Source: Chrysoperla carnea (Eukaryota; Arthropoda; Insecta; Neuroptera; Chrysopidae). From it: 64,000 bases of DNA. The position numbers were made by a program, and so were the translations under genes. Where the stretch lies: assembly GCF_905475395.1 (NCBI RefSeq), contig NC_058339.1:79512520-79576519 (forward strand), read 5' to 3'. This document shows, one piece after another, positions 35,246 to 46,729 of the stretch (its first letter is position 1; each line of letters starts with the position of its first letter). The notes below the pieces were generated by a model, which was given only the letters and a program-made list of their open reading frames with translations, searched no databases and was not told where the DNA came from.

Positions 35246-35703
35246 TATACCATGCATATATGTAATATGCAAGGTATACAAGTTTAGTCCCAAGTTTGTA
35301 ACGCTTAAAAATATTGATGCTACGAACAAAATTTTGGTATAGGTGTTCATAGAATCATCTAACTAGTCCGTTTTCGGTTGTCAAAACGAAAAAAAGATAT
35401 AAAGCTGAAATTTTTACAGCGTACTCAGGTCAATTGGGTCCTTAGGACCCATATTGTAAACCAATAGAGATAGAACAGAAGTTAAAATGTAAAAAATGTT
35501 CCTTATAAAATACAAAACAATTTTTGTTTGATACATTTTTTCGTAAACATAACTGTTTATCCGTGAGGGTGCAAATTAGGCGTGAATTGTATAGTATGTA
35601 TTATATGGGAATATCACTTATATTAGTTATGTATGTTTAGAGTAATCAATCCTGTCTATGGATGGTATTTCAACAATTAACTCAGTAAATTGTTTGTTTT
35701 CAC
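35246..35703 (-). mobile_element. MITE-A copy, near full length
   Basis: Reverse orientation: right TIR tataccatgcata at 35246, then gtttagtcccaagtttgtaa, gatgctacgaacaaaatttt, ggtcaattgggtccttagga, aacagttatg-like centre, left TIR ggtattt at 35664, and the palindromic flank caacaattaactcagtaaat. No satellite insert. Confidence 0.9.
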
Positions 35704-36121
35704 TTTTTTCTCTTGCTTTTTATAATTTTCCAGTAGGATCGCAAATTTTTTACCATCAGCTTCTAGACTATTTAGTGCAGGAAAATATGATCATCATTCA
35801 TACTAACTTTTTGATTCTAATTATAGTGTTTATATGTGTGAAATCTTTCGATAAATTCAATCATAAATATTGGAGAAAGTTTTTCGTTAGAAGATAAAAA
35901 ATTTGTGAAGTAAACGATAAATTTATGATTATTAAAAAAGTTGCACTATATCTATACTATAATTATATACTTTTTTTGGTAGGAACAAAAATTCGTGATA
36001 TGATGAAAATTGATATCCAAAATTTTATATTTAAAGCTAAAAAAAAACCATTGTATAGAATGTTTTCCTAGGGGAGGAGAATTTTAAATTGTAATAAAAC
36101 ACAGTAAATGATTAATTCTGT
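35704..36121. other. AT-rich spacer
   Basis: Nothing recognised. Confidence 0.35.
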
Positions 36122-36125
36122 TTGA

Positions 36126-36635
36126 ACTTCATGAATGTAGACGAAAAAAAAAAGAATGGAATTTTTCGAACTCCGTCCGTGTTTTCGAAATATCGAGAAG
36201 ATAAATATAAAAAAAAAATTTCAATTTTCGATATTAGTTATTCGATATTAGAAAAGTACTTCAGACATCGAAAAATTTTATTCTTAATTTCGTCTTATAT
36301 CGTACAGTTATAACATAATTCACCATCAAAATTGAAAAAATATAATCCCCACTATCGTGCTCATATTTTCTTAAATAATCGGGCACAACGATTTTTTTTT
36401 GTCTGAATAACTTATTAAGGTTTGAACTATAATTTAAATAATTTATTTCCACCGATTAGTTATGGAGAAATCTATGAAAACATATCATCCATCCACCGTT
36501 TTCCCATAAAACCAATATTAAACATGCCTACGTTTGAAGTCATTTAGGTATTTTTTTAAATAAGCGGACAAGCTCCCCTAAAATTTTCAGAGCTGATTCC
36601 GACTTAGTTCAACTTCATATAAACAACATGGAGAA
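36126..36635 (+). repeat. Dispersed repeat B, copy 1
   Basis: Shares with 60441-60860, in the same order: atgaatgtagacgaaaaa, ggttttcgaaat-like, cagaca/tcgaaaaatt, cataattcaccatcaaaatt, gtgctcat, aataacttattaaggttt and ctaaaattttcagag. No ORF in common, so probably a non-coding transposon family. Confidence 0.8.
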
Positions 36636-37080
36636 ATTTTTCACTTCAGATTTCAATGGAATTTTTTCATTCAGAATTACAATAAGACTTTCTTGGAATG
36701 GATCAGAAGTATTTTCATCTTCAGTAAAACAAACTAAATTTTAAATAAAACAAACAATAAGAAGTCGATGGAGTTTTTTTGGAAATTAGTAGATATGGCA
36801 ACTATGTATTTACTAGCTACTCCTAAGTAAAAATTTAAAGGAAAATACGGAAATTAAAATGTAAATAAGATATAAAATTAAATGACAAAATAAGTATATT
36901 ATTATTATTTTTATTAATATATAAAAATATAATAACTATTACTACATATACATAGAAATACAAAACACTGTAAGTCGAATAGGAAAAATATTATTCTTAT
37001 CATTTATAAAAATAATAGTTATACTTTTATGAGGGGTTGTACTCCACACATAGTACTTAGTAGGGGAAAGTGTTCGCATC
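36636..37080. other. AT-rich spacer
   Basis: Nothing recognised. Confidence 0.35.
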
Positions 37081-37324
37081 TGGGATCAAATGAGAGTGTA
37101 CAGATTCCTTATATATACACTATATTATAAAGAAAAGACATTTTGCAACCCTTAAGGCGAACAAATGAGACACAGGTCTAATGGTCCTAGAAATAGGAGT
37201 AAAGTTTGTGTTTGGTTATTAATGAATAATTAGAGATACAGGTGTGTTTAGATTAATAATCGCTGATCAAAAGTTATAATCAAATCAATTAATTGTAGGT
37301 GAAACGAAGTTCACGGACTCAGCC
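37081..37324 (+). mobile_element. Helitron-like 3' end fragment
   Basis: Ends aattgtaggtgaaacgaagt, then tcacggactcagccag|t, closely parallel to the 19.3-kb terminus (ttgttggtgaaacgaagttc). Upstream cgctgatcaaaagttataat also parallels gatcaatagttataatt there. The terminal CTAG has decayed to CCAG. Confidence 0.6.
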
Positions 37325-38029
37325 AGTATTAATATATTTGCACACATTAAAACATAAAATGTTGAGTGACAAATATTGATAGAGGGTGATGAAAAATAAT
37401 TTATTTTCGAAGTGGATAGACAAAATAAGTTTGAGAACATCTGGACCAAATAATTAAAAAAGTGGGGTATTTTTTATTAGCCAGTTTATTGACGCATTTG
37501 AACAATATTGTACATATTTGAACAATTGAACAGAAACCCAGTTTAATCTTTTAATCACAGTTCTATATTAAGCCACCGATTGTCTCATGGTAAAATTTTT
37601 TTCCCAATAGTTGCTATCATACCAAGCACGGATACACCCTCAAAAAAGGTGATGGGCACGGCACAGCACCCGAAAATCGGTCAAATGCGAATCAGAGTTC
37701 ATGATCAAAACAGTGCATTCCTACAAAGGAGTATTTGTACAGTGTATTTGTAAATTAATAAAAATGTAAAATATTAAATTGTTCGCTCACGAAAATTACA
37801 AAAGTATTTCCGTTTGTTTACACATCACAGTGTCGCTCTAAACTACTGAATCAATTTTGATGAAATTTTTACAACTTCAAATCAAATTAAACGCCAGTAT
37901 ATATTATTCAATAAACAACTTTATTTAGGTTCCTTTCTTAATTCAATCTTTCGTTTTTTTTCGAGAAACCGTTGATAATATCATCGATTTTCAGATGTTT
38001 AGGAAAGCAAACGCGAATAATCTTTCCTG
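37325..38029. other. AT-rich spacer
   Basis: Nothing recognised. Confidence 0.35.
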
Positions 38030-38420
38030 TTCCACTTAGGCACGCAACCAAGATTTTACCCCGTGAAGTGTAGAAAAGGATCTCTTTGCGGTAGATACGC
38101 TGGCCGGAAGAGTTACGCTATAAATCTTGGTCGCATGCTTCAACGAGATGAGCTACCAGGTCTGGTATGGCGGAATTATTTTCTCATTCTGCTTTCCATT
38201 TGGCCATCCAGAGTCATTATTCATTTATAATAGTTGATTCACTATCATTATCGAATCGCCGGTACATCTGAATCACTTTTTCTCACTGTCTGGATATCAA
38301 TATTCAAGTACTTGACTCCAAAATTTGGTTCATAGACAACGAAATCTTTAAATAAGGATATGTAAGTTGATTTCCGAAAGTACTCTTCTAGCGATTTCGC
38401 TAGATTTTTTTTCCAATTTT
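38030..38420 (-). pseudogene. hAT transposase C-terminal relic
   Basis: Minus-strand reading near 38115-38040 gives VTLPASVSTAKRSFSTLHGV, then KSWLRA and a stop. This is the hAT dimerisation motif of the form LPVSTATAERSFSTLRRVKTWLRS. Just upstream, in another frame, NSAIPDLVAHLVEACDQDL and MAKWKAE fit the preceding part of the same domain, broken by stops and a frameshift. A dead fragment; the N-terminal catalytic part is absent. Confidence 0.82.
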
Positions 38421-39170
38421 TGGAATCTACAGGCTTTGAAATGATATTTAAACAACAAAAATAATCAGATGGAGGCTTAGTATGAAATTACGAAAAAAGG
38501 AATAACTATTTAAAGCGATTCATTGTTCTTTTTTTTAAATTTTATTAAATCATAAGTGTATTTAGGTGATGGGCATGCCCATCATGCCCATATAGGTGGA
38601 TCCCCCACTGTATCGCACTGCTGTCTCAAGAAACCAACAAGAATAATTCAAGGTACAAAATTATCAAATGTACTTCCTCTTACCCTATTACGTATTTACT
38701 CTACTACCATCATATCGTCTTTGCTTTCCTTATCACAGTCAACTTAAGTACAACCATTTTAGAAAATGGAGTACATATTTTTATTACAAATAAATTCTTT
38801 TAACAAAATATAATAAAAACTTGTGTAACAATATCAATATTGTTAAAAAAAATAAGAGGTTTTTATTATTTTTTATTTTTGGTTGTGTTTTGCTATTTTA
38901 TTAAATGGGTTAATTGAAGTGATATTTGAACGTATGTGTTTCGATTTGTTGCAACTATATTGAATTTTCAACTTAATTGGTTGGTATTCCGTATCTAAAT
39001 GCCGTCGTAAAATAAATAGTTTAAAATATTTCGGACTTGATTCTTAGCTTTCTTATACATTAGAAAAATTAGCCACCGTAACTTAAGACTTAAGTAAACC
39101 CTCGATTTCATTTTTCATTCCCTCTTATTATATAAGTTGGAATATTAAGGGGCAAGAGGTTCGTTTTTAA
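38421..39170. other. AT-rich spacer
   Basis: A 63-codon ORF at 38556 has no recognisable domain. Nothing else seen. Confidence 0.35.
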
Positions 39171-39173
39171 AAA

Positions 39174-39392
39174 AAGTTATGTTCCTATTTAAATAAAAGA
39201 CAGCAAGAAGTGTCTTTAAATGGCAGAGCTTTGGAGCTGCGCAATATAAAACTCGGGGTTCCACAGGGTGCCATTCTTGGTCCGATTCTGTTCATTATTT
39301 TTGTTAACAATATAGCAGATGCCTTACCCGTCGCATCAATTTCATTTTTTGCAGATGAAGCACATTTGCAAGAAAGAATACGGCCATGGTAA
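39174..39392 (+). pseudogene. Non-LTR retrotransposon reverse transcriptase fragment
   Basis: Reads SYLNKRQQEVSLNG, then LGVPQGAILGPILFIIFVNN and ISFFADEAHL. These are RT motifs 4 (VPQGSILGPLLF) and 5 (FADD), with the second catalytic Asp changed to Glu, so inactive. About 70 codons survive of a domain that is usually over 250. Jockey/CR1-like by general look; the clade is not certain. Confidence 0.88.
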
Positions 39393-42222
39393 AATTTAAA
39401 AAAAAACTATAAATGTGCACTACTAAAACAAAAAAATGGTTTTTTGCTAATTTATTGCATATGAATAGAGAAAAAAACTAAATAACTCAATTTTACTCAC
39501 TCTTTCACTTTACAATTTAATAAATTGGTCCACAAATTAAATTCAAGTTTGTAAATTCACAAGCTGCTAAAGAAGTGTATTTTGGCAAGTTTATTTATTG
39601 ATTGACGGGTCTATTCTGGGCTTGCTGAGCTCCTCATCGCTGGTAGATCATATTTTTAATAAGTAATCAGATTCTTATCAATCATTACCTCCTGTAGGAA
39701 TCACTTCAAAGCCTTAGGAATATTGACTGTCGCTTGTTCCTTTATATATCAGTTATTGATATATATTAATGATAATTACATTGTTCCTCATCACCGATTG
39801 AATAGGACACAGCACTCTTTTAATTTTCTGAAATTTTTTTTATATAACAATTTCTTGACGGCTTTCCAATAATAGGTAAAGTTTAAAAAACTCATTAATC
39901 TCACTATTCAGTTCATGAAAATCTCAATCCGACTTAAGGACCACTCTATTTTGTTATTTTTGCAATATTAAATTCATATTTTGTTTCTTTCAGTTGTTAA
40001 ATTTGTTTGTTTATATATATTAATTGAATTTATATTAGGTTTTTGGCAGTACATACAATATTATAATAAATAATTTAAATAATAAAAAATAATTTTATTA
40101 TTAGTGTATAGTGTAGTGTAGACTACAAGTTTTTTTATTTGATCTCAAAATTTTTCCAACTTCGTTCATTCTCAAGAGATTCAATTTAATTTATACAAAA
40201 TTTGTTTATAATTAATAATTGTAACAATATGTTTATTTATGTTTATGTATTTTTATACAATTATATTAATTAACGCATACATAAAATTTTGTAAAAATTT
40301 TTAGTGTGAATAAAATGATATTTTTATATTATTATTATTATTATTATTCTTCTTCTTGTGTAGGAATTTCTGCATGATATCATGGTAGGTACATACGAAG
40401 ATAAAAATATAATAAAAATCGTAATTAGTCATGAAATGTTCGATACATTTCAATATTTTTAATTAAAAAAAACTCCGAAATAGACGACTTATTATTATTT
40501 TTCAATATACAGTAAAACTTCCTTAAATCGAATCTCTAACGCATACACTTTAAAAGATAGCATTTTGTAACATCTATGGACTTATAGGCCTCATAGTTCA
40601 GTACTATTATTTTTTGAATAATCTAATATGTATGAAAAAGCAGAAACCAAAAAGGCAGCAAAAATGGACTGTTAATATGTCTTATGAACATCTTTCCCCA
40701 AAGCTTTGTATCTTTTATCAATATTTCTAGCCGTTGGAATATATTTTCTTACAAAAGTACGAATATCTTTGGTTATGAGATTTTTTGATTTTAGAGATGC
40801 TCTTTGAATATCAAAGCGCATTTTATCAAGAATTTTCCCGTAACGTTAGAGTTTATAAATTTTTACATTCATTCCATCTTCAAAAAAAAAAAATAAAAAT
40901 AAATAAATATGTTCAAGTTCTGATATGAAACAACATTCTAATTTAAAGCGACCTTCTATCTCTTATCTGTAAGGAACACGAGTAGTCCGTTAAATGATCC
41001 AAAGTTGAATATCAAAGTTGAATATTCGTTTTCACTCAGGTACGAAAAATTTTTGCACGAAAAATTTTTCTGAATCTGCCTTACTTTAAAAGAAAGATCT
41101 AATCAAAGGTTGGCAATTATCAACTTTTGTAAAGTAAATAGCTAGAAATAACGATAAGTTGTATGTGTTTGTTTTATTTTATTGCTTTTTTCATCGTCTT
41201 TATTATGTTATCGATAATCCAAACGATCTATTTGATTTCACATGAATAAACTTAACGAGGTTGTACTGTTTATTATATTACATGTTAAAAAAAATTAAAC
41301 AAAATAAAATCAAATATTCCAGAACAATATTTAGTTTTTTGTATGTATATGTATGTTAATATAAAACCAATATTGTTTGAGAAGTTTCTGAGTATCTACC
41401 TACTACTATTGCATACTTTTTTCTACGTTGTGTTGTATAGAGTATGCTATTCTAGTAGAGTAAGTATAAGCAAGCCATTCGAATGACGATTTTTGTGTCT
41501 ATAATAGATAGTAAAATAGGCTGTTAAAACTAAATGTAAATGTTTACAGTATCAAAAAGTTAAATGTTCGAAAAATAATTTTTAACATTCCATTGTATAG
41601 AGCAAGAAAGAATAGAGTTACCCCATAGCAAATTAATAGAAAATTATTACAAATGAAGCGCCACAAAGTTTCAATAACTATAGCAGAAGGAGTAATACAT
41701 GGTACATGATGTTTGAATTATGGCACAATATCATAAAGTATATAATATTGTATTGTAAATAACGCCATAGTAGGATTGCCACCTCGGTCAGGTCAGGTCT
41801 CTTGCCCGGCACATTATGAAGGCGGTGTTGTGAGGAGATGAATTGCAGTGAGAAGCGGGAAATTCAAAAAATTCCAATTTTGTCATATTTAATTTATTTC
41901 AACTACCTCAAAAATATAAATAATTTCAATATATTAAAAATTTGTACATTTTGTCCATCATTTTGCACGAAAACTATCAGTCAGTTTGTTTTGGCATTAA
42001 TCCTTAAGTATCAATCGACACTTAATCAAAGGGTACATACATAAAAATTTTACACAAGCATGACTCGAACAAAACGAACAAACATTAAAGTTCCGCACGA
42101 ACGTGACTTATATAGAGAACGAATATAAAAGTTTTACAACTGACTTCTTATCGTGATACCAACAAAATAGGCTGAAAAGTCCTGTAAACACTAAAACCAT
42201 TCACAAAATCTTACTACTCTAG
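39393..42222. other. AT-rich intergenic region
   Basis: (ATT)n microsatellite at about 40328-40350 followed by (TTC)n. No gene supported; ORFs are short and chance-like. Confidence 0.45.
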
Positions 42223-42490
42223 TTGCTGAGGTCAAATCCCCGATCACGCAGTGACCCGGCAAAAGTTTCAAAAACCCGGTCCTCCGATCATTTTGAACCA
42301 AAAATTAAAGTATTCTGTAAAAATTTAAAATACTTAATGTCAAACCATTCACGGCCAACTTTTCTGATATACTCAATGAATTATGACTATTTTACATGTA
42401 ACAAAATTGAAAACTCATGTAAATTATGTATAAATCTCTGCGGTCGATAATGACCTAGACGTTAAAACCAACCTTAAATAAAATTAATAC
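42223..42490 (+). mobile_element. LINE/SINE 3'-end fragment
   Basis: The end ctgcggtcgataatgaccta, then gacgttaaaaccaaccttaa and an AT tail, matches the 15.35-kb insert. The preceding ORF (75 codons) has a Cys-containing end that could be the last part of a LINE protein, but I cannot place it. Confidence 0.55.
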
Positions 42491-43074
42491 ATTTAAAAAA
42501 AATTGAAAACTGCCCACATCAAGAGAGGTGGAGGCTATAAAGCGATGTTTTTTACTTTTAAACCCAGTAAACCGGCGGGTTTCAGGCTAGTATGTAGCAG
42601 GAAGTATGACGTCTGCTCATAAAATCCTGACCTCTGCTCTAAACACAATTGTTCAATATGAACTTATTGTTGTTGTTGTTGTAAGGTATTTACCGATGAA
42701 GTCAAGCAATAACCGTATCGTTACAAATAGTATTATACACAAAATACATTTAAATATAGTAGTTATCTAGTAAGCTGTTAGTATACACATATATTGTATA
42801 TGTAAGCTTGCTCAAACATAACACAGGTTAACGAAAGAAATGCTACTTGAATTGACTGACTTTAATGCTATCTAGAAAGCAGTAACTTGACTGACTTAAC
42901 TATATAACTTAAAAATAAGCCAGTCAATAAAGCAAAATTCATGTTGCTATCGAGAGAAATGTTTTTAAGATTTTTAAGAAGTCAAATTGTTTCTGTGATA
43001 TTGCCTGAATTTGATTTGTAAAACCACTCTAGCTGTGGGATTACTTCCAAAAGGGATTTTTTTGTTTCCAATTT
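42491..43074. other. AT-rich spacer
   Basis: A short (TTG)n run lies at about 42667-42682. Nothing else recognised. Confidence 0.35.
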
Positions 43075-43330
43075 TGATTAACCTTATATTATTGCCTTAT
43101 TGAACTGTCAAAGAAACACGTTTTTTGGGTTCAAATTATCCTATATAGGTACCAAATTAAAATATGGTAATTTTACCTTTTAAAAATCTAAAAATCGGGT
43201 TCATTTGACGATTGGATGAGGATCTTCTAAGATTACGTCAAAAAGAGTAATTTCTCAGATCGACTTTAGGTAATCTTAAAAAATGTCTGTGCAATGGCTA
43301 AATGAAACTTATTTTCGTGATTTGTAGGTC
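43075..43330 (+). repeat. Diverged single unit related to the 306-bp satellite
   Basis: tttgggttcaaatta, ggtaattttacc, aaaaatcgggttcatttgac, gattggatgag and cagatcgact keep the order of the satellite half-units, but with many changes. Confidence 0.65.
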
Positions 43331-43577
43331 TTATATTTTTGAAAATACAAAACCCAAAGAAAAAACTTTTTTTTGGATTACAAAAATCATTATTGTTGGT
43401 AATAAAAATTCGATTTTTATATGGAATTTTTGTATTAATAAATATGTTTAGAATACATTTCAAAAATTATTTAATGCACATAATAACAATCACTTCTAAA
43501 AATATTAGAAGCTAAACAGCTTGAGGAAGAAGCAGCTTGTTATACGGTCCAGGAATGGCTGACTAATGAGCAAGTAT

Positions 43578-44640
43578 ATTGATAATAATAATAATAGTAA
43601 TAAGCCTTGATCCCAATAAATGGGCAATAGCCTCTCCTTTCACAAAAGTGAATGTAATCAATGCTTTTCAAGGCAGAATGTCTAATGCTTTTCTCCACGC
43701 TTATGTGTCAGCAGCAATTCTCGACTATGTATTTCTACCGTAGTTTCTAAACTCATCCAACTATCTTTTACGTTGTCTCCCACAGTTTCTACTATTCATT
43801 CTTGGTGTCCAGAATATGATTCGGTTTGCCCATCCATCGGCTTTTGATCGTAAAATGTGTCCTGTCCAGGTCCACTTTAGCTTTTTAGTAATAAAATTTG
43901 CTGAACAAATTTGTGTCTTTGAACGTATCACCATATTTCTAATTGTATTCCTCCGGGTAATATTGAGAAAACAGCGTTCCATTCTTTTCTGGCAGATATT
44001 CAGTTTATTGCTTATCATGTCTATTAGAGCCCAAGATTGACATTCATACGTTAAAACTGGTGTTATGCATGTACCAATTACCTGAGCTTTCACCCTTAAA
44101 GAGAAATCTGCTCTCAGGAGTTGAGAGAAGAATTTGACCCAAGTACACGTAGTCTTCTGCATAAACGATACAATTGTTTTCTACAGATATTGGTGTCATT
44201 GGACCGTTGGTGATAATTTTTGTTTTTGATTAGTTTATGGTGAAGCCCGCAGGTTTTACATGGTCGTTTAGTTGATTTAGCATAGTTGAAATGTTTTGGG
44301 TGAATTGAAAATAATTGCCAGATCATCTGCAAACCTTAAGTTTGACAAAATCTCACCATTAATATTTATACCGTATTCAGACGAGTCAATTTTTCTGAAG
44401 ACATATTCTAATGCACAATTGAATAGATCTGGGCTGAGTGTACCTCCTTGTTTAACTCTCCGTTTCAACTCAAAAGAAACTTCCACCATTTCTGTTTCGA
44501 TAAAAGCTTTTCCACGCAAATAAATTGTATATTGATAATCAACATAAAAAACTTTCAACACGTTTTCCTCGAAATGTGATTTTACGCTTCCCACGATTTT
44601 GAATACACTATTAAACCTATGGACTTAAATCTTTGTGCAA
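43578..44640 (-). pseudogene. RTE-like LINE pseudogene, 5'-truncated
   Basis: Minus strand, several frames. At 44594-44277 RT motifs VKQGGTLSPDLFNCALEYVF and LRFADDLAIIFNS, with the catalytic FADD intact. Then a shifted frame around 44160 (YAEDYVYLGQ). At 44162-43761 LRVKAQVIGTCITPVLTYEC, SNKLNICQKRMERCFL and KLKWTWTGHILR, the C-terminal domain typical of RTE/BovB-type elements (LKWQWAGHIAR). Frameshifts and stops separate the pieces and the endonuclease is missing. The 3' end is a TTA microsatellite tail (43580-43602 on the plus strand: ataataataataatagtaat), typical of RTE ends. Confidence 0.9.
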
Positions 44641-45504
44641 TTTTTTCGTTTCTTTAATTATGACTAATTTTGACATTAAGGGACTAGAAGAAGATATTTC
44701 TACCAAATTTTTGTGTTTTTGTTTTTGACTACTGAAATCGATACTAGAGGGGCAATCGATTCGCACTCCATTAAAGACCCATCGCCGTCAACGTGTTGTA
44801 AACAAATTTTATAAAAGGTAGGTAGGTATTCTTTATTTGGTACCTACTTGCATAATTAATATTATGTACTTTTTTTTGTCAGAATTAAAAAAATTTCTAC
44901 AAAAAACAATACAAAAAACGTCGATCTTAATATCCTTAATGTGGGAAAAACTTGTGGTTTTAAACTGTATAATACCCTGTTGGACGCGTTCACCACGCTT
45001 TGTTCTTAGCATTTCCTTGAAAAGCGTTAAAGCGTTTTTTAAACTGCTTGCATCGTTTTGATTCAGTATTTCTAACAACTGGGCTAAAAGATATATGAAA
45101 CTATTTAATATCGTCTATAATATGTATTGAGTACCAGTATACACCCCCTTTGTACGTAAGTATGCAACGATTTAAATACCTTCTTCTTACCTTTCTCTAC
45201 GTCTCGTCTCGACTTGTTGGAGCACTCATATACTTTAAGGATAACAACGACACTTAAAATAAATATATAAAATGTTAACTGAAATATCAAAGAGCTTTTT
45301 GGAGTAGTTTATACAGCGAACTTAAAAATTATATATAGGTGATTTATAATTTTCTCTGCCGGTGTGGATTCTGCCAATTGAAATATTAACTCCTTGGAGC
45401 ATGGAAAAAGCTTGAGTTTGTCAATATGTAATGAATATTCAGAAAAAATAATACTTTTTATTTAATAAAGTTTATATCAAGCGAATTTCATGGTACTAAT
45501 ATAT
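44641..45504. other. AT-rich spacer
   Basis: Overlapping opposite-strand ORFs at 44833-45078 are chance readings. Nothing recognised. Confidence 0.4.
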
Positions 45505-46265
45505 AGTCGTGTCATTTTATCATAGATAATTTTTTTTACCTCAACCTATCGAGCCAGGTTTTTTTAAAAAATGATCAAGAAGGTCCATATATCGGAATCT
45601 GCATCTAACTTTTTGCCGCTAATAAGTTTTGGTTTTTGCTATGGACCGAATAGGCCAATCATTAAAATCCATTTATGAGGTGATTTTTGAAAATTTTAAA
45701 GCCTTGAAAATATAGACCAGAAAGGTATACTTCGGGGTATTCGGGGAGTCTGATCACTATTCCGAAATCTGAATTTCGATAAAATCTCTCCCTCTTGGGG
45801 TAATTTAACTCGCTGGTCCAAAATTGCAATATTCTGTAAATATTCAACAAAATGGATCAAAAAAGTATACACAGGGGTTTTTGGGGTCACTGATCACGAT
45901 TCCGAAGTTAGAACGGAGATATACTACCCCCTTTATTTCACCCTTCGTTGACCTAACACTGCAATTTTCTGTAAATAGTCAATTTGGACCTGCGGGGTGA
46001 ATTACCCCAGGAAGGGGGGAGTATATCGATCTTGCATAGTATATCATTTTGTTGCATATTTTCAATGTTTTGAAATTTTAAAAAATCACCTCAAAAATGG
46101 ATTATAATAATGGGCTTTTTTGGCTCATAGCAATGGCCAAACTTTCTAGCGGCAAGAAGTTAGATGTAGATTTTGATATATGGACCTTCCTGAACATTAA
46201 AAAAAATTGGCCCAATAGGTTGAGGTACATACAAATTTTAGCCTTTTTTGATCTATAATGACTTA
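45505..46265. mobile_element. Large foldback element with about 190-bp arms
   Basis: Left arm (about 45511-45715: tacctcaacctat, aaggtccatata, ctaactttttgccgcta, tccatttatgaggtgatttt) is mirrored on the right (about 46055-46262) as reverse complement. The core (45724-46000) is a 140-bp tandem: gtatac...gggg...tgatcac(t/g)attccgaa begins at 45724 and 45864, each followed by tgcaat(a/t)ttctgtaaat. No transposase. Confidence 0.92.
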
Positions 46266-46678
46266 TCTGATACATACACACAACAAAAGTAACATTTTAA
46301 AAATTTCTAAATTAAAAAAGAAAATACATTAAAATGAAATAAAAATAATTTTCAAAAAAAAATCTGGATTGAATAACACAGAACCTCTGTACACAAAGCT
46401 AACTTCTATTTTCATTACATACTGGCCTGACACCCGCCCATTTCGTTGGTTTTAAAAATACAGACTGGTAAAGACCACTGTGTTATAGCCTTCATTTCCC
46501 TTGGTTCCACTTATCCCCCTTCCATAACACTCGAAATAGGTGCTGCGATTGTTTTACACAGGTAAAATATAGGTACAGTTTTCAATTTTTTTTATTAAAT
46601 GTAAAATAGTCATCATTCATTGTGTATATCAGAATAGATGGCCATGAATTGTATTTTATCATTTTAATATTTTTACAG
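46266..46678. other. Spacer
   Basis: Nothing recognised. Confidence 0.35.
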
Positions 46679-46729
46679 AGAACTTTAATTTATGGTTCAA
46701 AATGATGCTCATAAATGGCGCCGCGAAAT
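46679..46729 (+). other. Isolated exon-like segment
   Basis: A 51-bp stretch between a good acceptor (aatatttttacag) and donor (aaat|gtgagt), GC-richer than its surroundings (aatggcgccgcgaaat). No partner exons found; one frame starts MMLINGAAK. Could be part of an unseen gene or chance. Confidence 0.25.

Noticed and set aside
43816..44523. Plus-strand ORFs over the RTE relic
   Set aside because: Antisense shadows of the reverse transcriptase pseudogene.
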